Shown piece after piece: positions 22,090 to 60,660 of a stretch of DNA of 64,000 nt (within the stretch, counting starts at the first letter, position 1; every line of letters starts with the position of its first letter). The notes beneath the pieces are model-generated. The model had not been told where the DNA came from and ran no database searches. It saw only the letters and a list, made by a program, of their open reading frames with translations. The stretch is taken from positions 10,547,833-10,611,832 of the forward strand of contig NC_092189.1 of NCBI RefSeq assembly GCF_043641665.1, in the 5' to 3' direction. The DNA comes from Enoplosus armatus. Lineage: Eukaryota > Chordata > Actinopteri > Centrarchiformes > Enoplosidae. The translations under genes and the position numbers were made by a program.

Positions 22090-25000
22090 TCCCTCTCTCT
22101 CTGCCTCCCTCTCTCCCTAGCTTACTTTTGGTTTGCCCTCCTTCCCTGGTTCTAAAAATAGACACACCATCCATTTCCTCAGCCCCAGCACTGTCATCAG
22201 CCAACTGTATTGATGGAGAGAGAAAAACAGAGGCAGAGAAGGAGGGAAGAGAGAGAAAGAGAGAAGACAAAGAAATGGATAGAGACAAATGGGGTGATGT
22301 GAGTAAGAGGAGACAGAGGGAAAAAAAACACAGGAAAAGAGATGGTTTATTTTTACTTCATTTTTTCAAGACATGCTATTACCAAAAAAGTGAATATAGT
22401 CACCTCCAAATCTACCAAAACAAACGATGCTTTGTGACAAGAAATGCACATATTGTGGAGCTGTCGTAAAATCCATGTAAAGCATGTAATGTGCATCAAA
22501 TCTGATGCGCACGTGAGAGCTTTGCACATGATTACTTTGTGTGTGCACAACGCATGGCTGAGATCACAGGACCACTGGCTTTAGGAAGTCTTCAGATCTG
22601 GTACATGGGTCACTTGTGTCAACGATCTCCCTCTGTTGGATAAATCTCTCATCATCATCATTGGTTACACCTTTAAAATCAGTAAGACTCTTTCACACAC
22701 TGTTGTTTATTATGCAGGCTATTGAAATATGTTTCATTAAGACTTTGTGGTGGGCCCTATAGACTGCAGTTCATGTAAATTAACACTTGAGTCCCACTAA
22801 GAAATTTCTGGCTAAAGATGTATGTAGAAGAAATGAATAATAAAGCAGATATTTTACCTCAAACAAGCATTTCAGCTTGTATTAAACTGGACACTTTGAA
22901 TGGGAACCCATTTTTGGAGGATTTGTGGCACACATAAAGAGATTTACATAAACATAAACACAAAAATTGGCTGTTATTTGTGCTTCGCTGAAGGGCAAAG
23001 ATTATAATACAAATGGGGCAGCAGGGGGTTGGAAGGAGGCTTGTTTTTATTTCCAGAGCTCAGATTTTGATTACTGTTTAAAACTGAATTGATTTCCTTT
23101 TTATTGAATGGCTTGTTTCTCTTAGAAGTTGTTTTGAGGCCATGTGACATTTTGTGAGATTCTGGCTTCTGACCACTGTGTTTATTCAGCTATGGGATTG
23201 TAAACAAGGGCGTAATATTTGTAATAAATACATTAATTCCACAAATATGATCTCTGACCATTTTTTGGCAGATAAAATTGGATTTTTTGCAGAATTAACA
23301 AACAACATTTGTTATGATGTTTATGAAGTTATACTTGATCAGAAAAGAAAATAACTTTGGCATACACATTTCACAATGCAACATTTCTGTAGTAGGTTAA
23401 AACACATTTTACATCAAATACATTTATTCTTGATAAAGATGGAACTACAGGAAGTAAAAATGTAGATGTGAATTTCAAAATACTTATGATGCAACACTGT
23501 TATCATCAATATTTTACATGGTATATATATATTTGTGTAGGATCACAGGAATGCACTCCAGAGGATTCGTACACAGGAACATCCTGCTTCAGACCCTTCA
23601 TTCAACATGCTGCCCCATTGTCTGGGGAAAAAGGCTTTCAGTCTATTGAGTGTTTGCATGTGTGTGTCTGTTGTGGGCAGCATGACCTCTGATGAGTCAG
23701 ATGAGTCACATCTTCTTTGCATCCAACCTATAAAAAGATTCCTGGCTTTTTATGGGTCTCTAATGGACTAGTCACAAGGAACTAAATTTGCCTCAAAGAC
23801 ACACACATAAAGAGACATATACGCACATGAACACCCCGGGCACGTGGCGTCGACGTGCATTCTGCTAATGACAAACACCAGGCTTCAAATTCAAAAGATG
23901 GCAGGATGTAAATGTATGAAAGAAACAGCAAACATGAGATTAAACACCAATCGTGCTGCCATTTGTAGTTGTTGCTCTGTGTGTGTTTACAGGGAAATAG
24001 CCGTCTTATCAGCAGGCATAGCAGGCATGTTAAAGAGATTATGAATGGGTCAAGTTGCTTTTTGATGGCTCTCAGCTGAACACCAACCCACAGCCTGCTG
24101 AGATTAGCCACTGCAAAGTAAACTGCACAGGTGAATGTATATATGTGTGTGTATGTGTATATGTATGGACTCTTCTGCACTGACTTTACATACAAACAGG
24201 CCTTTTTCACAGCAGACATTTTTACTTCACGTCATAGCAGGAAAAGCACAGGTGTTACTAATTTTAGTAACTAACATTAACGGTGGCTCTGCTCTATTCG
24301 AGTGTCCCAGTAAGATGTGTGACAGAGTGAGCCAGCATGCACAACATCAGGGCCCTGAAACTGAAGCAGCTAAATGGAATTCAGCCATCATTAATTGCAT
24401 TATTCACACCTGTGCTTTTCTAACTGTGACATGTCAAAACGTCTACAGTGAAAAAGGCCTGCTGTTCTGTGTCTGCCGTGAGATCAAGATTTAATTACCA
24501 ATGAACTATCAAATTAAATCATTTATCAAAGCTTCCAACAGAATATAGTGATCATTTTAAGCATACAATGTCAGCATAGTATTTTCACAACACAGAAGAG
24601 GCATGTTTTTATATGCCAAGGCAAAAGGAAAGTTTAACACTTCCAGTCCTGTTCAGTGTGCCTCTTCTCTCTGTCTTGAACCTCTTGTTCTCATCCATTT
24701 ATGGGTTCAATAAGAATCACATTGATACAGGAGGATGCTTATGTTTTATGGCTGATAAAAGCTTCAGTGTGTAAGTAGAGAGAGATGGACACTTTGAGTT
24801 GAAGGATGGATAAATGGAAAGGCTCTGATTGTTGAGCCTAGTTATTGATTTTTATGACTGGGCTTCCAGCTGCCAGAGGGATTCTGAGAAATGGTCATGT
24901 AGTTGTCTTCTGAAGGGCAGAGAGGGGAGCATCCTGTGACAGACGACTACCTCTTCCAAAATGAGTGGCTTTGAAATATTTTTTGGGAAAAAAATAAATT

Positions 25001-26340
25001 ACAGCGGGTGGGCAAAATAAATAACAAGAGCGCATTACAATATAATGCAGTTACAGTTGATACAATCACATTGCAATACATCTAGATTTATGAAGCTTGT
25101 GGTCTTCAATTTTTCAACAAAACTCAATCAACAGAATTGGATGAGCACTTCTCAGAAACAATCATAATGTTCACTGATTGCAGGGCTTCCATGGATTCCA
25201 TTAGACTGTAAGGTGTTACCGTTATTGTACTTCTTTATCGACCCCTTGTACCTTAAGTGCGAGTATGAAGCACAAGGGGGTAGGTTATCCGAAATTAGTC
25301 ACAAGAGCTCTCATGAGCTTGTTAGTTTTCTTTCAAGGAAGACACTGTTGTATCACAAAACAACAAACAAAACAACACATCAATAAGCCTTACAATGTGT
25401 GGCTCTGAGGGCTGACATTATACTGTATTAGGGGGGAAATTGCAGTGTTATGGTTGTTATAATCGTATCTCATTGAGAACAGATCCCGTGCATATTTTTC
25501 CACTTGTGTCTTCGTTTTCTGCGTCACACGTGACCTTGCTTTGAACCATGCAACCCTTCATTTATACATCATTTCAATCTGACAAAGAATTAGTCTGAAT
25601 AAATTAAGCTGAGCACAAATACCAACTGTTATCCCTTAGTGTAAACAGATGTTCCTCTCTGTTTTGAACACAGTTTTCCCCAAACCACAGAAATGTATCA
25701 GCTGAACCTTTGAGGATTCAAATGTAAGACTTTAGTCATTTATTTTCCGGTATTTTTTGGATGTACACTACACTCTTTGTTCTCCCAGGGGAATAAAATT
25801 GGTAACTGACAGTTGGAATTATTGATCATGCAGTCTTAATTTGCTGCACAACATTCCTGACAAGAATTTATGAGTAATCTAATAATCTCATGCCTGTCAT
25901 GATGACACAGTGGATCCTTTAATGACTGTAACAAGAGTGGTGTGGACACTTCACAGATGCCAGTTGTGACCACCTTTGGAAAACAACCAAAAAGGGGAAA
26001 GAAGACAAAAACAAAAAACAACTGATTGGCTTTTAAAATATGTAAACAATTATGGGTCAATCTCAACTCTTGCCTATCTAAAAATGCTCTTCCTCGTGTT
26101 TGTTTTTTCTCGTGTTGTATGTTACATATTGAAATAATGCAAATGAAAATTGTTAATCACAATACTGTCAATAAGAGTTTGAATGGAGTGACTCGACATT
26201 TTTCACAAAATCAAGAGTATAACCAGATGCAAAGTTAGATGCCGAGCCTTATCTTTGAGTGCAATGTAATGATATATTCATATATAATCACATTAAACAT
26301 TCACACGTTTACAACTATAATTTCTGCTCATAGAAATATG
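22090..26340. other. Intergenic stretch between depp1 and adamts2
   Basis: AT-rich, no supported gene. The open frames here lack splice context and compositional signs of coding. A small hairpin-like pair CCCCTTGT/ACAAGGGG lies at about 25240-25280. Confidence 0.4.
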
Positions 26341-26354
26341 ACTCATCTCATGCT

Positions 26355-26450
26355 AAAGGGACAGTTCACCCAAATCAGAAAATGTTCTGTCTTACCCCAA
26401 GGACATGCCATGCAGATGATAGTCACTGGAACAGAAATCACACAACACTG
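26355..26450. mobile_element. Possible MITE fragment
   Basis: AAGGGACAGTTCACCCAAAT resembles the end of a common fish 'gttcaccc' MITE. Only one end is recognisable. Confidence 0.3.
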
Positions 26451-27464
26451 ACAGATTGCAAAATACCACAGGCACTTAAACTTTAATAAATATTAAACAT
26501 TAAGTTCTTTTTCATATGTACAGATATCGTACAGAGAGATCCGTAGGTGCTATTGCAGCTGCTGCAAGTTAGAGATGTACCAATTATACAACTTTTACAA
26601 AAGAAAACAAACTGTCCCTCAGATCTTCTATTTGGATACAGTTAATACAAACAGGCTTGTTTATTTTATCATTATATTTTTGTATTTTTGTACATAAATT
26701 AATGCATGAGGGAGATTGCTTTAAGCAACAGTGACACAAAAAGCACCATACTTGACTGACCGTTAAAAAAGAGAAAAATAAAAATTTCTTTTTCACTCCA
26801 GAGTTATTTTGTTTTTCTACCGAGCTAAAGAGATATAAAAATATATCATCAAAATTCAGGAAGCACCAAGTGTTTGTCCCTCACCCGTCTCCCATACTGT
26901 ATCTTAACTTCCTGAGAGATGAGAGACCCCATGCAGCCATACAGTTGTTTGCTTTGAAACAGGCAACACAATCCAAGCAGTGTAAACTTTCACAATTCAA
27001 TTAAACCAAAAGGAAGCTTTGACTTTCTGATTGTATAGCATTACCATATTGCTTTCAGGCCTCCAAAAGCTCCAATTTGCGTGTGTATAGGGTATTCAGA
27101 GGGCTGGCCACTTAATGAGAAGACATTCTCATCATCTTGTCCTATAGTAGCTCTCGTTAGGGGCTGAGAAGTATTAATATCTGTTTCCTAGGCTGTAATA
27201 TAACATGGAGATGGAGATTTGGATTCTAGGTGGTAGATTTTGTTGCTCCATAAGTGCCAGTAGGGATAATACCATTGCACAAACCACATTACACCTTATC
27301 TACATCATCATTGAATCAGGGCGGGGGGATAAAAGCTTGGCTTTGTAAAGTGCTGGTCAAACTGGATGTACACTTTTCATCCCTTCTGTTTCTCATTATT
27401 GTGTTTACACAGGTGAAGCAATTTGCTTCAAATCTGCAACAGTCTGTACTCTAAAGGGCTTTTC

Positions 27465-27470
27465 TTTATT
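27465..27470 (-). terminator. Poly(A) signal candidate of adamts2
   Basis: Minus-strand AATAAA about 205 bases after the adamts2 stop; another lies at 26660-26665, about 1 kb after it. Confidence 0.4.
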
Positions 27471-27674
27471 CGAAGCAACTGTTCAAACATTTGGCCATGA
27501 TATTCTCTGTCTGCAACAGTCCTGATTGTCATGATAGGGATATGGCAGAGAGTTTTTTTTGTGGAGAGGCCTGATAGAAAGCATCATGGCAGTTCAGAGC
27601 GGTTTAAACAGGGCTTACAAAAGTCTGTAAAGAAAACGTTCATCTCTATAAGAGAAATGAGAAGGTTTGGTCTA

Positions 27675-53670
<25,996 letters not shown>

Positions 53671-53914
53671 CTGGAGATAGAAAAACACACAATGAACATA
53701 TGCAATGACACAGGGTTAGTTAGAAAAAATAATTTGCACATTTTCATGGATGAAGTGAAAGAAAAAAAGATCCAAACACTTTTGGTGAACGAATCTCATT
53801 AAACTGTATCCAACTATGCAATTCTCTACAAGGGTAGGGTATTTTAATAACATAAGCATGTAATCTGTGGTAAACTGCAACCAGCCAGAAGCTCGGACAA
53901 GCACAAGGTCAGCC

Positions 53915-53972
53915 AGCGTTAATCAGTGGATTAAACCTGAATGTTTTACCAGCTGAGCTAAACTCACTAAAC
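53915..53972 (-). repeat. tRNA-like A box remnant, possible SINE head
   Basis: The minus strand reads TTTAGCTCAGCTGGTAAAAC, a perfect pol III A box (TRGCNNARYNGG), followed 24 bases later by GGTTTAATCC, a weak B box. The spacing is too short for a functional tRNA, so this is a truncated tRNA pseudogene or SINE fragment. Confidence 0.3.
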
Positions 53973-54826
53973 ACAACTAAAGCAAGACTCCTGCTAAATC
54001 ATACAGTCTCTGTAGATCTTTTATTGGAAAGAAACATTAACATTTGTATTTGTCCTGTTTATTTACCATGACCTCACTGAGCAGAAATTTCTTGTTAATC
54101 TGTCTGCAAGTATTCTTTCAAATCAGCTCAGTGTGCATCTCCACGTCTGCATCTCTCTACGGTGTTTCGTGCACTTTTGTCGTGTGTTTATCGTGTGCTA
54201 CACATTGAAATCCCCATCCACATGTGTACTTGTTTGAGCACTTGCATGCTGACGTCCGTGTGCTTGTCCTCTGTTTGCTTTCCAAGACACCAGTTGACAG
54301 AATCGAGCATGTGTGTCCCTTGTAACTGGTGGTAACGGTGCGGCTATCCTACACAGATCCTCTCCTAATCAACCAAATATTTCTACTCCCTTCTGAATAA
54401 AAGCAGCAGATGGTGCTTGCTAAACACATGGATTAAGACAGCTCCTTCACACAAGGGGCTGCCCACCCTGCTCTTTTCTTGGCTTGCTACATGCTGGAAA
54501 AAATGCAAATTACACAAGAAACTCAATTTGAGGTTATTCCATCGGAAAGTGTGCAACCGAGAGCAGCCCTGATTTGTTCAGATCACTAATCACTTCTGTG
54601 TTTCTTGCCTGCACAGGTATGTCAAGCAGTGTGTTGTCATGTTGTTTGGACATTTTTTGGATAAACTGCAGTCCTAAATGACTGTATTAAGTTTTAAGTG
54701 TCTGATCCCGTTTCTTTTTTTTCTTGGCAAACACTCGGAGTCAGTGAGGATACTGAAGATAAATCGTCCTGTCTCCAGAGCCAAGGCCATCCTTCCCTCA
54801 CTCGCTGTTCTCCCTCATCACCCCCT

Positions 54827-54829
<3 letters not shown>

Positions 54830-54868
<39 letters not shown>
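54830..54868. repeat. (TC)n microsatellite
   Basis: About 19 TC units. Confidence 0.9.
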
Positions 54869-54871
<3 letters not shown>

Positions 54872-55719
54872 CTCCTGGTATGTAGACACAGCGTGGCCTT
54901 GCTTGTATGGAAGCCATGGAAGGCAAAGTCATGCAGTCTTGAACATGTGGTCTCAGTGGATTCAACAAAGCGCTATCCTCCCTGACTCCAGCCAAGGCCT
55001 CCCACAGCCATGGATGACACACAACACAGCTCATGGAGCGGTGTGTGTGTGTGTGTGTGTGTGTTTGTTAGTGTGTATGCAGGCGCTTGTGTGTGAGCAC
55101 TGTGTGGACAAACATTTCAAATTGGGCTATAAATCACTGTTCCAACAGGCGCTTTAATTCAGTTGAAGCTTTGGTGCAGGGCCCGCTAACTGTAATAGAT
55201 TTGCTGTTTTTTGACTGTGGAGCTTTATTTGGAGGTGCTGGGTGGGGAGTTGATTCAACACGTGGCATGAGGGGACCGTTGGAGCTCCAGTGTTATGACA
55301 CATACGGTTAGAAGAAGCGTCGAGTGCAGGGAAAAGAACGAGATATAAGAGGAAGATATACAGGGAAGACAAGGGGGGGAGAGAGAGAAAGATCTGCCAC
55401 CTTGTCTCCCAATCAGCAAGGGGCATCCCGCTTTCCCACTCCCTCTTATGCAACGTTTCCAAGGCAACGGGCTCATGGGTAAAACAACGACCGCGTGGCT
55501 AATATTGGCTCCTGAGTCGCTAGCAGAATGAATCTGGAAGTCTGAATATGATCCCATATCTGCCCACATTCCAGTGAGTGACAGAGTACCCACACAGAAA
55601 GAGAGAGAAGCAGGAGAAGGGGTCGGCAAAGATGGAGACTAATGTAGAGAAAGACAAGAGACTACGAGAGGAGAATTTAAAGATTTCTGCAGCACATACT
55701 TTTGTTCTGTTTCATAGCT

Positions 55720-55724
<5 letters not shown>

Positions 55725-55758
<34 letters not shown>
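55725..55758. repeat. (CA)n microsatellite
   Basis: About 16 CA units. Confidence 0.9.
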
Positions 55759-55759
<1 letters not shown>

Positions 55760-56250
55760 AACATTTCTTCCCCTTGTTAGTAGAGGAAGCTGGATTTAAG
55801 GCGGTGTGCTTCACAACAACCCTTGGCTCTTCCTAGTTATAGTTGCCTTTAACGAGCCTGATGTCATAACCACACCATCTGCTTTTAAAGACAGGTCCAG
55901 ATATTTTTACCTTTTGCTTATGTAATGTTGAGACACAAAAACACAGGGAAAAAAACTACACTATTGTGTTCACACTTTTAACTCTGCGCCTTCGCAAAAT
56001 TGCAGTGCCTTGAAAACTGCAAATGAGACAATGCGGGGACATTGCATAACATGGGGGCCACAGCTGTATGGTAAGTGGAGGGAATAAGGTAGAGATAACT
56101 CAAAGTGACACTGGCGGAGTGGAAAACAAGACGTGACTAAGCCAGAGGTTGGAAGAGGGCTTGACCAGGTGGTGAGCTCGAACTATTTAAACCTCTCCGT
56201 TTCATCACATCTCCGTCCTCGCTTCCACTCTGCTAGAGCACTCTTTTTTT

Positions 56251-56285
56251 CTCTCGCTTCAGCTGTTTTGGAGCTGAAGCGAGAG
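56251..56285. repeat. Perfect 14-bp inverted repeat (hairpin)
   Basis: CTCTCGCTTCAGCT is followed by a 7-base spacer (GTTTTGG) and its exact reverse complement AGCTGAAGCGAGAG. Confidence 0.9.
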
Positions 56286-56966
56286 TTTTTCAGAGAAAAC
56301 TGCGGAGGAATAAGGTGCAAGGGAGACGGAGGGAGGCGGTGAGGGAGGTGAGAGGTAGAGCTGAGGGGTGTGATGGATGAGAGAGAGAGATGAGAAGAGA
56401 CCAGAAGGACCTTGGGTTTTGTGAGTTCCGCTTCAAGCCATTGCAGTGATTGCAGAGAATATCGCTCTCTTGTAGAGCATACGAGTGCGTCTGTGTGACT
56501 GCGGGCGAAGCATCAGGGTGCGCTGCCATGTTTCTCGCAGCAATAGCTTAGATTAGCCTCTGAAGCCTAACTGTTATCACTCTCAACCTACAGAAAGGGG
56601 ATTGATCATTCATTTTTCCTTCTTCTACGGCGCATCATTTTCAGTCCCAAACCTCCTCCTACACCTCTGACCTGCACGCACACACAAACTTTCTCAATCC
56701 TCATTTCCATTTTCACACTGTATCCCTATATACAACACCCACCTCCACCATCACACAAAAACAACCCCACCCTACATGCACACCTCTACCATCACACACA
56801 CCGCCCTCATTCTATTCTCATTCAGGTGGGGTATAGAGCAGAGGCCTTATTAGGAGACAAAGGTTCTTTGTCTTTCAACCTTTGCAAAATGTCAAGAATG
56901 TCTGGTTGCCCGCTGAATTCGAGGTGGGGTGGGGGGGTCGAGAGACGAGAGAGAGAAGAGTATAGG

Positions 56967-56968
<2 letters not shown>

Positions 56969-57008
<40 letters not shown>
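56969..57008. repeat. (AG)n microsatellite
   Basis: About 20 AG units. Confidence 0.9.
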
Positions 57009-57012
<4 letters not shown>

Positions 57013-57202
57013 TGGTGATGATAATTCAGGTCAAGCCACATCTTACTACTGAGCAGTGGTCTTTGGTTTAAGGTAACTGTTTGGCAGTCAGGCGTGGCGC
57101 ATCACTCTGCTCCGCATTCAGGAGCTCTACTGTATAATGACTGGTTTTGACCTTACAATGGTCACTCTGGCCAGCCTCATGGTTGGTGTGTATGTGTGCA
57201 AA

Positions 57203-57265
57203 CATAAGTATCAGTATCAAAATCAGAATTACTTTATTGATCCCCGGGGGGAAAATATACAGTAC
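57203..57265 (-). mobile_element. LINE L2-type 3' tail fragment
   Basis: ATCAGAATTACTTTATTGAT then CCCCGGGG is the reverse complement of a typical teleost L2 3' end (CCCCGGGGATCAATAAAGTA plus a TTCTGATT tail). Confidence 0.65.
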
Positions 57266-60200
57266 CGGTGCTCCCATTCAAGAGTAGAAAGTAGCATAAT
57301 TTAGAAATTTAGAATGGATGATTTTGCATATTACAGTATCTACGTTTCATGGACCTCCAACACAACAAAAAAACTGCCATATATTTGTAACACAGAGTCT
57401 CATGATTGTTGATTTACATAGCAAAGTAGACTCAGTAAATGCAGTATTTACATAGAGGAATTACAACATAGTGAATTATATAGCATCATACTGTATATAC
57501 ACACACACATACAGAGACACACACATAACCACATGGTGACAATACATTTATTTACCAGGGCTGGTCGGCTGGCAATACATGTTTTCTTATAGCAGCGCCC
57601 AGTTGACTTCTAAAATAGAATAAATGAAACCAAATGAGAAAAACTAAGCTGGGTTTGAACTTCTCTCTCTATCTGTCACCTTCCATGTGTGCAAGCGAGT
57701 GCAACGCTATGAATGACCCCGTTCGTAACAGCTATAAACACCTTTGCCTTCCGAGGTCAGACGACATGTCGTACAATCTAGTTCTTTTCGAGCATACACC
57801 AGCATTTAACCACAAGTATAGTCTTACAGTTTATAGTAAAGTCTTGCATGACTTTAAAGGAAACACAATTAAGTCTTAGAAAATAAAACTGGTGTTAACT
57901 TGTGTGTGGGTATGTGTGGTTAGGGCTGCTAAATTACACAAGATTAAATGACTTAAATGCACTACTATGTGTTTATTGAGAGAATAATAATAATGATCGA
58001 TTATTTGCTATATTGGAAGTTAGTTGAGAAATCCGCTGTTTGTTTCAGTTCTTGGAATGAAAATGTTGCCTATTATGAAATAGTTCAATCAATCATTATT
58101 ATATTAATAGCATGAAAATTCGCTGCATACTCAAGTGACTTTGAGGGTGTCTGCCTACACACAGTCCTCCCTCAGGAGTGATTAAAATCTCTAGAGTTGT
58201 TGTGTATTTTGGTTACTTTGCTAACACAGTGCTTACTTATAAGTGGCAGCAGGCGGGAGGGGAGATGGCAAACTCATTAGTGCTCACCTGAGTTCAAGGC
58301 TGTCTGTCCACAGCGAGGCACAGTTGTCCACATGCGTGAAATTAATTTACTTACAAACACGTCTTGGCCACATAGCTCAGGGCATGGACATTTTGTCTCC
58401 CCAATGACAGCTTTATGGGCTGTCGTGGTGATGAGTGGCTTGGATGGCGAACTGTTAACGCTGCTGCAAGCATCTGGGCAGGTAGCAACATGCCACAGTG
58501 TCCCACACAATGTCCCCATACTGAATGCTCATTATTTCTAAGCTGCGTCGATATGACAGCTGCAAAGGCTACAGAGTGTGGAACATATAGTGAACTACGC
58601 TTCCCATAATCATATTGCCTTTAATTATTTAGATTGGCAATCAGTAATCTAATTTTACATGGACAGCTCCCTGAAGACCATAATAATTATTCATACATCA
58701 AGCACTGAACTTTGCCCATTCATTAATAACTGCTTTAGGTTAGGACTGTTTATTTTTAACTGTGATTTCTATAATGCTGATAAGATATTTTGAGTGGTCG
58801 AGCCTCGCCTGAGAGTTTCGTGTCCAAAATTCCATAATATTTAGGCTGATGCATTATATCTATCCCTGCTCCCTGAAGTGGAGAAGAGGACCGTTTTTTA
58901 ATATTGCATGAAGCGGCCTTTATAATCAGCAGGCGAGAGGGCCACCTATCCTCACCGCTGCTCGGTGTGTCTGTGTGGATTTCTGGTGGTTCAGGAGACA
59001 AGGCAACCTTTAGCTCTCCCCTCTTACATAACTGTCTGTCTGTCAGAAACACACAGGGCTGCTGGGGAGGTGCTGTGGTGCACACCGATCCCCCCCTGTG
59101 TCCTGCTGTACCACGGTTTCATTAGCCGAGCTGAGCCATTTCTTCATTTCTTCGTCTATAATGTATGCAGTTACCTACACATTCATAATACAGAGCCGCC
59201 AAATGAAATAATCTCTGCTGTGGTTTTGACACAATTCACACTCATGATTGCACATGTTGTCACAAATGAGCCAAAATTGAATGGCGATGCCTCTTGTCAC
59301 ATCAATAATTACAGCGAAGAAGAGCAGCCCATGTAAACATCACAAACACATCTCAAAACACAGTAATCCAATCATTGCCATCCACAGAGGCAATATTGTT
59401 GGTAAAGATCAATCGTGTCCCCAAACTTTCTCTCTCTTTCTCTCTCTCTGCTCTGTGGTTGGATCGACGAGGCTCGATGTAAACTGGAGAGCCTTAGTAT
59501 CCAATAAGACAGCAAAGCCAGGCTGATATAGGGCTTACTGCAGGTCTCATCCAGTCTGAAACTGACCTGTCTGAGTGCCTGTCTGCCTGTCCTTCCCTGT
59601 CTGTCTATATCCGCCTCCGAAAGCCAGACATTTATAAAGGTCTCTTATGAAATCAAAAAAGTACGAAAACATCTCCAGCCATGACAGGGCTTCAAAGATA
59701 AACACGTAACAAAACCAGTATGCAGACTCCAACTTAAGCAGACAAGGCTTGTTCTTCATCTGCATCTCTTATTACTGTCCCATCAAGCTCTGCTGCCTGT
59801 CTACTTTAAGAAAACTTGTACGGCTATAGATCAATCTTACTGGGAGATGGTGTGTGTGGCGGAGAGGGAGATAAAGAGAGAGAGGCTGCAGCGAGATGCA
59901 AGGTTCGGCTCCAAGAGGACTGATAAATCTCAGCAGAGACAGCCTCCCGCTGGCTTGAAGGGTTTGTGGCCCCCTTGCCACCTCTCTCCCCAACCCTGCA
60001 ACCCCTCTCTGCCTGTCACCTCTGTCCTTCTGTAACCTCATCCTCTAATCGTATACATCATCTCTGTCAACACAAAGAGGAAATGTTTATATTGAACGTA
60101 CCTGCAAAACGTTCACTGTCAGCACATCTCTTTTTTCCTTTTATGGTTATGTTTGAGCAACTCAAAAGATTGTCTTGGTAAAACCTTTGAACTCAAGGCT

Positions 60201-60299
60201 TTTTTGCTCAGTATTGACTTCCTTTAGTTACAATCTTTTGCCAGATCAATTTGTATGTGAGAGGCACTATACATATTCTTTTATGAGATAAAAGTTGAT

Positions 60300-60660
60300 A
60301 TTTAACCTATGAGATAGTATTTTCTGGCCACTTGGGGGCAGTACAACAGGCTATAAACACACCTTAAAAAGTTAATATGGCAAACTTGTTAGCAAACAGT
60401 GGCTTATTTACACACACAGCCGACAGAGAATGGAAGTCCACTATTGTCTCCACTTCTGCTCTATGGCTCTTAAGCTGCTCCACTATGTTCACCAGCTAGT
60501 TGCTAACTTCGTCTGTCTGCTGTTTGGTGCACAGCGGGTCTATCAAAGCTTTTTTTGCTTGCTGTGACTGACAACAACGCTGAGGAGAGTGATGAGAGTG
60601 AACCAAAACAGTAAAGTTGGGGACCAGAAACCAAAACAATGAGCTTATAGATGCTAATTC
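60300..60660. mobile_element. Possible dispersed teleost repeat
   Basis: TTCTGGCCACTTGGGGGCAG, then TGTTAGCAAACAGTGGCTTA, CACTATTGTCTCCACTTCTG and GTTGGGGACCAGAAACCAAA recall a common long fish repeat of unknown class. Identification is from memory only. Confidence 0.35.

Noticed and set aside
58560..58625. ACTACGCTTCCCATAATCAT as a ZNF143/Staf promoter site (similar one near 47310)
   Set aside because: Isolated, degenerate motifs without CpG or gene start; more likely parts of dispersed repeats.
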